Shown here one piece after another: positions 42,735-51,100 of a stretch of 64,000 nucleotides of DNA; the stretch's first letter is position 1, and each line of letters begins with the position of its first letter. The translations under genes and the position numbers were made by a program. Where the stretch lies: NCBI GenBank assembly GCA_025462885.1, contig JAOAPN010000014.1, positions 1-64,000 of the forward strand. The letters run 5' to 3'. This stretch comes from Acidobacteriaceae bacterium. Lineage in GTDB: Bacteria; Acidobacteriota; Terriglobia; Terriglobales; Acidobacteriaceae. The notes under the pieces are model-generated. The model worked only from the letters and a program-made list of their open reading frames with translations. It had not been told where the DNA came from and searched no databases.

Positions 42735-43499
42735 CTAGTCACAGTGAGGGACGAAGCAGCCCGGAGGAATGTTTCCGGGAGCGACGTAGGCGTAGTCGAT
42801 GGCGTCGAGCTGGGCCCAGAGGATGGCGCACTTCTGCTCGAGGGCGTGGATGACCTGCTCCTGCTGCTCGCGGGTTTTGGCGTGAGTCGAGACGAAGTCC
42901 AGGGCGAAGGTCGCGTCTTCGGGGGCCTGGGTGAGGCGTCCCTGGAAGTAGGCGAGGCCAGGGGTGAGGAAGGGGTAGTGCTGGCGCATCTTGTCCATGC
43001 GCAGTGAGATGAGATCGCGGGAGAAGAGTTCGGTGAGCGAGGAGGCGACGGCGATCAGCAGAGAGTGGTCGCGAACGAGGGAGAGATAGGCATCGACGGC
43101 ATAGCGGACTCCGGGAAGGATGCCGGTGCAGGGGATGACCTGTTCGCGAGAGAGGCCGGCGGCTTCGGCCAACTGGATCCATTTTTCTACGCCGCCGTAG
43201 CCGTCCTGATCTCCGTCGTGATCGAGGATGCGCTTGCGCCAGGCGCGGCGGAAGGCTGGATCGTCGCTCTTGGCGAGGACCAGCGCGTCTTTAATGGGGA
43301 TGGAGGCCTGGTAGTAGAAGCGGTTCAAAGCCCAGGCCTGAAGTTGGCCGCGGGTGAGTTCGCCCTGGTGCATCTTGAGATGGAAGGGGTGACGGTGATG
43401 GTAGCGAGCTGCCCCCACTGCCAGCAGGCGGTCGCGGAGTTGTTCGCGGGACAGGACTTCCTGATCGGTAATTTCCCTGGTTGCTAGTTCCACTGCCAT
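42735..43499 (-). CDS. pqqC: Pyrroloquinoline-quinone synthase
   Basis: 254 residues from the ATG at 43499, preceded by AGAGGA (the frame opens to 43520). It is an all-helical TENA/THI-4-type oxidase that catalyses the last ring closure and oxidation of PQQ. Conserved segments include YHHRHPFHLKMHQGEL, ALNRFYYQASIPIKDA, RILDHDGDQDGYGGVEKW, and YFQGRLTQAPEDATFALDFV with a putative substrate-binding His/Glu set. It overlaps pqqB by 16 bases. Confidence 0.95.
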   Translation of the reverse strand: MAVELATREITDQEVLSREQLRDRLLAVGAARYHHRHPFHLKMHQGELTRGQLQAWALNRFYYQASIPIKDALVLAKSDDPAFRRAWRKRILDHDGDQDGYGGVEKWIQLAEAAGLSREQVIPCTGILPGVRYAVDAYLSLVRDHSLLIAVASSLTELFSRDLISLRMDKMRQHYPFLTPGLAYFQGRLTQAPEDATFALDFVSTHAKTREQQEQVIHALEQKCAILWAQLDAIDYAYVAPGNIPPGCFVPHCD

Positions 43500-44392
43500 C
43501 CGTCCTCTGCGATCCTCCATCCGGCGGCGAGGACTGTCTTGTGTTCTTCGCTTGCCGGATCGAGGATGGGGTTGGTGTTGTTGATATGAACGAAGACCTT
43601 TTGCGGACCTTCGAGAGGCGAGAGCAGTGCGATGGTTCCTTGCTTGCCGTGAATCGGGACGTGGCCGATGGAGCGGGCCAGCGGGGTTCCGGCGTGGGTC
43701 TGGGAGAGTTCAGCGTTCTCCCAAAAGGTGCCGTCGACGAGGATCGCGTCGCAGGTGTTGTAGAGGGTGAGGAGCTTTTCAGTCACCTCAGGCAGAGACG
43801 GGGTGTAGGCGATGCGCTGGCCGTCTGACTCCAGAAGCAATCCGAGGGAGGCTTGACCTGCTGCGCCGGTGTCCATATCGCGGGCGTAGAAGGGAAGGCC
43901 GCCTTGGAGAGGAATGGGGGTACAGGTTACACCGGTGTTGCCGAGCTGGAACGGCACGTCTGGAAGAATCTCGACCCAGGTGAGCTGTTGCGGAACGCGT
44001 TGCAGCATGCGGAAGAAGGTATTCGCTTCCAGTACACGGCGAACCAGGGCGGTCGTGTAGAGGGTCAGGGGCTGAAACTCGCGCAGCAGAAGAACGCCCA
44101 GAACCTGATCGAGGTCGGCGCTGGTCAGAACGATGCCTTGGATGGGGGTATTGCGCTTGCCGAGCACGGCCGAGGGTTGAAGCTCGGGATTGACCTCGAT
44201 CTGGAATCGCAGGTCGGGCGAGGCGTTGAGCAGAAACCAGCCGCCAGACTGGCCGGAGACAGCGGCTTGCAGATGAAGGCGGGGATGTACCTGTTGCGGC
44301 TGCTTACGGCAGAGATCACAGATGGAGCAGGAGCAGTTCCACTGGGGAAGGCCGCCACCGGCAGCCGTCCCCAGCAGTTTGAACTTCAGCAC
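43484..44392 (-). CDS. pqqB: PQQ biosynthesis protein B, metallo-beta-lactamase fold
   Basis: 302 residues from a GTG at 44392, three bases after the pqqA stop. It opens LGTAAGGGLPQWNCSCSICD, with the Cys pair typical of PqqB, then IVLTSADLDQVLGVLLL (altered HxHxDH), HIPIHG-like IGHVPIHGK and VFVHINNTNPIL. PqqB acts as an iron-dependent hydroxylase or a carrier in PQQ formation. Confidence 0.93.
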   Translation of the reverse strand: MLKFKLLGTAAGGGLPQWNCSCSICDLCRKQPQQVHPRLHLQAAVSGQSGGWFLLNASPDLRFQIEVNPELQPSAVLGKRNTPIQGIVLTSADLDQVLGVLLLREFQPLTLYTTALVRRVLEANTFFRMLQRVPQQLTWVEILPDVPFQLGNTGVTCTPIPLQGGLPFYARDMDTGAAGQASLGLLLESDGQRIAYTPSLPEVTEKLLTLYNTCDAILVDGTFWENAELSQTHAGTPLARSIGHVPIHGKQGTIALLSPLEGPQKVFVHINNTNPILDPASEEHKTVLAAGWRIAEDGWQWN

Positions 44393-44395
44393 TGG

Positions 44396-44476
44396 TTAGC
44401 GTTCCGCAGGGGCGTAGCAGTTGATCTCACAGCCGAGGTTGACTTCTTCGAAATCAGGACGGGTCCATACCTTCAT
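44396..44476 (-). CDS. pqqA: PQQ precursor peptide
   Basis: A 26-residue peptide. It starts MKVWTRPDFEEVNLG and ends CEINCYAPAER. It contains the essential E-x-x-x-Y (EINCY), whose Glu and Tyr become the PQQ backbone. GGAG lies eight bases before the ATG. It is the first gene of pqqABCDE, as expected. Confidence 0.9.
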   Translation of the reverse strand: MKVWTRPDFEEVNLGCEINCYAPAER

Positions 44477-44654
44477 ATTGGTTTCTCCGAGTATTCGAGG
44501 ATCAGATAAATACCATTACCGACAGGAACGATTTCAGCTCCAGCCTGCGCCGAATTATAGGTGCTACCTGTAAGGGTTGCCAACCGCAGGGCGATGATCG
44601 CGCAGAACTTATCTCCAACTCGGTCCTTCGTGACAGAAGTCGTGTTGATTCCGT

Positions 44655-44769
44655 TAGAGCAGTTTTCCTGTAGGTGTATAGCGGTGGCATTTCATTCATG
44701 GCCGTTTTCTCCAATGAAAACGGTACTGCTTAAGATCTTCCCCTCCACAGCAACAGGAAAACTGCTCTA
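44655..44769. mobile_element. MITE-like element with 15-bp perfect terminal inverted repeats
   Basis: TA, then GAGCAGTTTTCCTGT (44657-44671); the opposite end is ACAGGAAAACTGCTC (44753-44767) followed by TA. The repeats match perfectly. There is an internal hairpin CCGTTTTC/GAAAACGG near 44702-44723 and no ORF. The flanking TA suggests IS630/Tc1-type insertion. The right end supplies the last base of the deoA stop codon. Confidence 0.8.
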
Positions 44770-46152
44770 GGCGCTGGCGGTGATGACTTCGCGTACGAGG
44801 GGTTGGGGGGCGGGCGGGGTCGGAGTGATCTTGAGAGTGTTGAGGAGCATCTCGTACGGTTCGGCGAGGAGGGATTCGTTTTCGCTGAAGAGAGTGATAA
44901 GGGGCTGACCTGCCTCTATTTTTTCGCCAAGCTTGCTATGCATTTCGAGCCCGGCGTGGGCGCTGACCGGGCCGCCGGGTTTCAGCCGTCCAGCTCCCAT
45001 GCGCTGGACGGCCCAGCCTACTTCGGTGCAGTCCATCGAAGCAAGGTAACCAGCGGTCGGAGCGTTGAGTACGCGGGTGGTAAAGGGCTTGTGGAAGGCT
45101 GCGGGTTTTTCGAAGACTGAGATGTCTCCGTTGTGCGCGGCGACGATTTTCAGCCAGGCCTTGTAGGCGGCTCCCGATCTGAGGATTTCGTTCGATAGGA
45201 TAGCTCCGGCTTCGGGGGTGTCGGACTGACCGGCGAGGTGCAGCATCCAGCCGGAGAGGATGTTGGTCAGCTCGATGAGGTCTGCGGACATCGGGTGGCG
45301 CGTGCCTTGCATGATGTCGACGCACTCCCACACTTCGACCCAGTTACCGGAGAAGCGGCCGAGAGGCTGGTCCATGGCGGTGAGGAGAGCGACGGTGCGG
45401 GTCCCGGCGAGTGTGCCGGTCTGGACCATGAGGTTGGCAAGGTGTTTGGAGTCGTCGTAGGACTTCATGAAGGCTCCGCTGCCGGTCTTGACATCGAGGA
45501 CGAGAGCGTTGAGGGACTCGGCGAGCTTCTTGCTCATGATGCTGGCGGTGATCAGGAAGGGGGACTCAACCGTGGCGGTGTGGTCGCGCAGGGCGTAGAG
45601 GAGGCGATCTGCGGGGACAAGGGTGGGGGTCTGTCCGATCAGCGAGGCTCCGCAGGACTTCAGCGTGTCGAAGAACTGCTGCAGGGAGAGCTGGGTGTTG
45701 AAGCCGGGGATGGTCTCAAGCTTGTCGAGGGTTCCGCCGGTGTGACCAAGGGAGCGGCCGGAGATCATCGGGACGCAGATGCCGGGGATACCCGCAGGGG
45801 TGGGGTGGGCGAGCCCGGCAGCAGCGAGGATCGGGGTGATGAGGAGTGATGTCTTATCGCCGACGCCGCCGGTGGAGTGCTTGTCGATGGTGAAGGTATG
45901 GAGCGGGGCAGCGTCGAAGACTTCGCCGGAGAAGCGCATCGCGGAGGTGAGGTCGGCAAGCTCCTGCGGGTTGAGACCGCGGAGGAAGATGGCCATGAGC
46001 AGGGCGGCGATCTGCGCGTCGGTGGGAGCCCCGGGATTGGATTGGTCTGCGACTCCGCGGATGAAGTGCTGGATCTCTTCGGTGGTGAGGGAGAGGCCGT
46101 CGCGTTTGTGGCGGATGACGTCGGTAGCGTGGATGGGTGTCTGGGAGTTCAT
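44767..46152 (-). CDS. deoA: Thymidine phosphorylase
   Basis: 461 residues from the ATG at 46152. It has KHSTGGVGDKTSLLI (phosphate loop), MISGRSLGHTGGTLDKLE (family signature), MSKKLAESLNALVLDVKTG and GSGAFM. It converts thymidine or deoxyuridine to base and deoxyribose-1-phosphate. cdd lies 61 bases upstream on the same strand, so cdd-deoA is probably one operon. The frame continues upstream of 46152 but overlaps cdd and was not chosen. Confidence 0.93.
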   Translation of the reverse strand: MNSQTPIHATDVIRHKRDGLSLTTEEIQHFIRGVADQSNPGAPTDAQIAALLMAIFLRGLNPQELADLTSAMRFSGEVFDAAPLHTFTIDKHSTGGVGDKTSLLITPILAAAGLAHPTPAGIPGICVPMISGRSLGHTGGTLDKLETIPGFNTQLSLQQFFDTLKSCGASLIGQTPTLVPADRLLYALRDHTATVESPFLITASIMSKKLAESLNALVLDVKTGSGAFMKSYDDSKHLANLMVQTGTLAGTRTVALLTAMDQPLGRFSGNWVEVWECVDIMQGTRHPMSADLIELTNILSGWMLHLAGQSDTPEAGAILSNEILRSGAAYKAWLKIVAAHNGDISVFEKPAAFHKPFTTRVLNAPTAGYLASMDCTEVGWAVQRMGAGRLKPGGPVSAHAGLEMHSKLGEKIEAGQPLITLFSENESLLAEPYEMLLNTLKITPTPPAPQPLVREVITASA

Positions 46153-46213
46153 GGTTGATCCGGTACTGCTGGCGAAGGCTGCGAAGTCGACTCTACGCTT
46201 CGCTGCGAAATGA

Positions 46214-46699
46214 CTATGGTTGGCTACTCGGCGGCAGGGAGTCAGCCTGGAAGGCGTGGGGAAGGAGGTCGGCGATGGAGGCTTCGATGGTGGTGGCGTC
46301 GGGACCGGGGAAGAAGATCCGGGTCTCGGGAGTGCTGAATTCGAGGATGGTCTGACGGCACGCTCCGCAGGGCGAGCAGAGGGCCGCTTTGAGATTGACG
46401 ATAACGACCGCGCGGAGGCGGAGTGCTGAGCCGTAAAGCGCGACGGCGGCCACAATGGCGGACTGCTCGGCGCAGGTGGTCAGGCGGTAGGAGGCGTTCT
46501 CGACGTTGCAGCCGGTGAGGATGGTGTCGGGCAGGATGTTGGCGTCGGGATCCGGTGCGAGGAGAATGGCGGCTCCGACGCGGAAGTTGCTGTACGGAGC
46601 GTGGGCGTTGCGGGCGACGCACTCGGCACGGTGGTGGAGATCTGCGATCTGGAGCGGAGTGAGAGCCGGTGTTTCGGGGACTGCGGATGCGGTTGCCAT
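46214..46699 (-). CDS. cdd: Cytidine deaminase
   Basis: 161 residues from the ATG at 46699. Zinc ligands are Cys76, Cys111 and Cys114, with catalytic Glu78 (TTCAEQSA, SPCGACRQ); substrate residues lie in YSNFRVGAA and GCNVENASY. It deaminates cytidine and deoxycytidine. The frame extends to 46792, without support. It is followed by deoA. Confidence 0.93.
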   Translation of the reverse strand: MATASAVPETPALTPLQIADLHHRAECVARNAHAPYSNFRVGAAILLAPDPDANILPDTILTGCNVENASYRLTTCAEQSAIVAAVALYGSALRLRAVVIVNLKAALCSPCGACRQTILEFSTPETRIFFPGPDATTIEASIADLLPHAFQADSLPPSSQP

Positions 46700-46804
46700 G
46701 ATGTGTGAGGGTATCGGGTGAGGCAGGGGAAGGCAAGCGCTGACCGCCGACTCATGGTGCGGCGCGTGCGTCCGATAAGGGAGAGGAGGCAAGGAGGAGC
46801 GCAG

Positions 46805-47191
46805 ATGAGGGTGCTGATTGTGGACGATTCGAGCCTGGTGCGTGGATATCTGCGGACGGTCCTGCAGGCGGCGGGAGCGCTATGCGTCGAGGCTTCGCAG
46901 GGGCAGGAAGCATTGCAGGTGCTGCGAGGGGTGGCTGGCTTCGATTTGATGCTCGTGGATGTCAATATGCCGGTAATGGGCGGGCTGGAATGCGTTTCGG
47001 TGGTGCGGAGGTCGGGGTTCGGTCGGGAGATGAAGATCGTGCTGATGACGGCTGGGAGTGAGGGCTTTGAGAAGTTGGCGGTCGACTGCGGTGCGGATAA
47101 GATCCTGCTGAAGCCATTTCTCGTGGACCGGCTTTGGGCCACTCTTTCTGGCTTGGGATTGCCAATCGGCCGGCTGACTGTTGCGGCTTAG
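46805..47191 (+). CDS. CheY-like response regulator
   Basis: 128 residues from the ATG at 46805, preceded by AGGAGG (the frame opens to 46718). A lone receiver: acidic pocket LIVDDSS, phospho-acceptor Asp52 in LMLVDVNMPVMGG, VLMTAGS and the Lys in ILLKPF. The CheR gene starts 11 bases downstream, so the two are one unit, likely tied to a chemosensory pathway located elsewhere. Confidence 0.88.
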   Translation: MRVLIVDDSSLVRGYLRTVLQAAGALCVEASQGQEALQVLRGVAGFDLMLVDVNMPVMGGLECVSVVRRSGFGREMKIVLMTAGSEGFEKLAVDCGADKILLKPFLVDRLWATLSGLGLPIGRLTVAA

Positions 47192-47202
47192 AGGAGGAGC
47201 GG

Positions 47203-48027
47203 ATGGACTGTACGGATTCGGATATCGAGAGTTTCAAGGACGGGCGGATGGCACCGGGACGGGGTGGGTTCGATACTGCACGGGGCGCGCTCTTCGATAC
47301 CCGGAGGATGCAGGCGGGGCGGATGGCGGGGACGGGTCTGGAGGATCTGGTCGCCGTGTTGCGGAGGGATGGGAAGCCGCATTTGCATCGCGCGGAAGCG
47401 GAAGCGCTGGCCACGGGTGAAACGAGCTTCTTTCGTGACTTGCCAATGTTTGAGGAGCTGCGCGAGCGCATCTTGCCTGAGTTGATCGTGCGGCGTGGCA
47501 CGGAAAGACGGCTGCGCCTCTGGAGCGCTGGATGTTCGACAGGACAGGAGACCTACAGCCTCGCGATGATGCTGAGTGAGCATTTCCCAGAGCTGGCTGG
47601 CTGGGATGTGCGGGTGATCGGGACAGACGTGTCGGAGCCTGCTTTGCAATGTGCGCGGAGCGGAAGATACCGTAGGAGCGAAGTGGAGCGTGGTCTGCCG
47701 CGGCGCTTTTTGGAGCGCCAGATGGAACGGCAAAGCCATGGGTGGGCGGTGTCAGAGAGAGTGCGGGGGCTGTGTCAATTTATTCTGGGAGACCTCCGGG
47801 AAATGAATCGCGCGGTGCCGCCGTTTGACTTGGTACTGCTGAGGAACGTCCTGCTTTATCTGGCGCCGATCGAGCGCGGAGAGGTACTGAAACGCGTGCG
47901 GAAACAGATGGCGCCAGACGGAGTGCTGATACTGGGCGCGGCGGAGCGGGCGGAGGATTCTACGGCCTTGTTCGCGGGAGAGTTGACTCTGGGGTGTTCT
48001 GTTTACCGGCCTGCAAATGGTCGCTGA
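47203..48027 (+). CDS. cheR: CheR-type protein-glutamate methyltransferase
   Basis: 274 residues from the ATG at 47203 with GAGGAGG upstream. The N-terminal region reads ALATGETSFFRDLPMFEELR, followed by the SAM-binding LWSAGCSTGQETYSLAMML, VRVIGTDVSEPALQCARSG and a C-terminal PFDLVLLRNVLLYL. It methylates chemoreceptor glutamates. No methyl-accepting protein or CheB is in the window. It follows a CheY-like gene directly. Confidence 0.9.
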   Translation: MDCTDSDIESFKDGRMAPGRGGFDTARGALFDTRRMQAGRMAGTGLEDLVAVLRRDGKPHLHRAEAEALATGETSFFRDLPMFEELRERILPELIVRRGTERRLRLWSAGCSTGQETYSLAMMLSEHFPELAGWDVRVIGTDVSEPALQCARSGRYRRSEVERGLPRRFLERQMERQSHGWAVSERVRGLCQFILGDLREMNRAVPPFDLVLLRNVLLYLAPIERGEVLKRVRKQMAPDGVLILGAAERAEDSTALFAGELTLGCSVYRPANGR

Positions 48028-48129
48028 TTCAGACTGAACTTAACGGGAGGATGGCGCATCGTATGGGATGGCGGCGGTATGCTGCTGAAAGTACTGCTGC
48101 TTCCCTGAGCGGTGCTTCAAACTCTCTCT

Positions 48130-51100
48130 ATGCCGCCTACTAAAGCTAAGAAGACCGCGAAGAAATCTGACAAGGCTCAATCAGTCGCCAGGCGCGCTGC
48201 ACTGCCTGCGCCTTCGATCGGTGACGGCTTCGCGGCGGTTCCGGGCACGGTCTCCCCTGCTGCGGCTGATGCTGCACTTGCCATATTTCATCCGATTACG
48301 GAGCGCTGGTTTCGAGCGGTATTCGATGGGCCTACGGCTCCGCAGGTAGAGGGGTGGCCCGCAATCGCGCGCGGCGAGTCGACCTTGATCCTCGCCCCGA
48401 CCGGTACCGGCAAGACGTTGACGGCGTTTCTCTGGTGTCTCGACACCCTGATGTTGAAGACGGCTGCTGACGCCCCGAAGGGCTGCAGGGTCGTGTATCT
48501 GTCACCGCTCAAGGCGCTGGCCGCGGACGTAGAGCGCAACCTCCGTTCTCCCCTGGCGGGAATCGCAAACATGGCGCAACGCGAGGGTATCGCGGTGCGT
48601 ATGCCCGAGATCAGCGTGCGGACGGGAGATACGAGTCCCAAAGAGCGGGCACGGTTTGCGCGGCATCCGGGGGACATTTTAATTACGACTCCCGAATCGC
48701 TGTATCTCTTGTTGACGTCGGAGGCTGGGGAGGGTCTGCGGTCGGTTGAGACGGTCATAATCGACGAGATTCACGCGCTGGTACCAAGCAAGCGCGGAGC
48801 GCACATGGCGCTCTCACTAGAGCGGCTGGAGGCGTTGGTTGCATCCAGTGGCGGACGGAAGCTGCAGCGGATCGGCCTGTCTGCCACGCAGCGCCCGTTG
48901 GAGGAGGTCGCGCGATTCCTGGGCGGTGCCGAGGCGGAGAGCGCAGGGAGTGTAGCGAATTTAGTTACAGAAACGCCTCGGGCGACGGAGGTGGGCGCAG
49001 AGATCGATGCAGTTCTGATGAACGCCGCGAGTGACGATGGGGTGAAACCGGACACCGGGGCCGATGCACCCCGCTACCGACCGGTAACGGTGGTGAACGC
49101 CGGAGCGAGGAAGCTACTGGAGCTGAAGGTGGAGGTTCCGGTCGAGAACATGGCTCGACTGGGAGAGATTCAGGAGCAGCCGAGCGGACCGGCTTCGCAG
49201 GGGCCAAAGCGGACGAGTATCTGGCAATCGATCCATCCTCGTTTGCTCGAAATCATTCAGGGGCGCACGTCGACGCTGATCTTCGTCAATGCCCGGCGCG
49301 TTGCGGAGCGGCTGGCAGGCGCACTGAATGAACTTGCGGGCGAGCCGATTGCGCGGGCGCACCATGGTTCTCTGGCCGCGGTGCAGCGCACTGAGATCGA
49401 GGAGTTGTTGAAGGCCGGGAAGATCAAGGCGCTGGTGGCGACGAGTTCGCTGGAGTTGGGGATTGATATGGGTGCCATCGATCTGGTGATCCAGATAGAA
49501 GCTCCGCCGAGCGTAGCGAGTGGGATGCAGCGAATCGGGCGGGCAGGGCACTCGGTTGGAATGCCGTCGGCTGGAATTATCTTTCCGAAGTATCGCGCGG
49601 ACCTGATTGCCTGTGCCGCCGTGACGCGCGCGATGCATGAAGGCCATGTGGAGTCGACGCGCTTTCTACGGAATCCGCTGGACGTGCTGGCGCAGCAGAT
49701 CGTTGCTGTGATCGCGCATCCGCCGCTGAACCTTACGGATGCGGAGCTGCGGCGGAAGCATATGACCGACGAGCAGGAGAGTCCCGGGATCTCGTATGAC
49801 GCGCTCTTCTCGCTGGTGCACAGTGCTGCACCGTTTGCGGGGCTGGGGCGCGGGATGTTCGATGGCGTGCTGGATATGCTGGCCGGGCGCTATCCGTCGG
49901 ATGAGTTCGCAGAGCTGCGACCGCGCATTACGTGGGACCGTACGAAGAACTGGATCACGCCGCGCGCCGGAGTGAAGCGGATTGCGATTCTGAACGGTGG
50001 GACGATTCCGGACCGCGGACTGTATGGAGTGTTCCTCGCGGGAACGCATTCCAAGCCGATGCGCGTGGGCGAGTTGGACGAGGAGATGGTCTTCGAGAGC
50101 CGGACCGGGGACACTTTTATTCTCGGCGCATCGACCTGGCGGATTGATGAGATCACCCATGACCGGGTACTGGTGACACCCGCGCCGGGCGAGGCGGGGA
50201 AGATGCCCTTCTGGCATGGCGATCGGGCCGGGCGGCCGCTGGAATTTGGCCGAAGGATCGGCGCTCTGGTGCGGGAGTTGCGCGAGGTGCCGCGCAGCGT
50301 GGCAATCGCACGGCTGACAACGGAGCACGACCTCGAGCCGGGGGCTGCGGAAAATGTACTGCGCTATCTTGCCGACCAGGAGATTGTAACCACGGTCGTG
50401 CCAGATGACCGGAACATCGTGATCGAGCGGGTTCGGGATGAGCTGGGCGACTGGCGTGTGTGTGTGCTGACGCCCTTCGGGAGCAGGATCCATGCGCCTT
50501 GGGCGATGGCCATCACGGCGAAGCTGCGCGCGAACGGAGCTACCTCCGATGTCGAGACCATGTGGAGCGAGGATGGATTTGTACTGCGGTTTCCGGAGAG
50601 CGATGTAGCACCGGATATCGAGGCCCTGATGCTGGAGCCAGAGGAGGCCGCGGAACTGGTGCTGCGGCAACTTGGATCGACCGCACTGTTTGCTGCGAAG
50701 TTTCGCGAGAGCGCATCCCGGGCGCTTTTATTACCGCGAAGAAGAGCCGACGGACGTACCCCGCTATGGCAGCAGCGAAAGCGAGCGTATGACTTATTGA
50801 GTGTGGCGAGTCGTTATGCGAGCTTCCCGATTTTGCTGGAAGCATATCGAGAGTGTCTGCGCGATGTATTCGATATGCCTGCGCTGATGGAGACGCTGCG
50901 GGCGATCTCGAATCGTTCGCTGCGCGTGCATGCGGTAGACTCGCGCACGCCAAGCCCGTTCGCCAGTGCGCTGCTGTTCAGCTACGTGGCGAACTATATA
51001 TACGATGGCGATGCTCCTTTAGCGGAACGGCGGGCGCAGGCCCTCTCCATCGATCAGGACCAGTTGCGCGAGCTGATGGGGGACGCCGATCTCCGCGAAC

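Noticed and set aside
44502..44714. 70-residue minus-strand frame upstream of pqqA
   Set aside because: It begins inside the MITE, has no motif, and is not preceded by a ribosome site; pqqA itself is the first credible gene of the operon.
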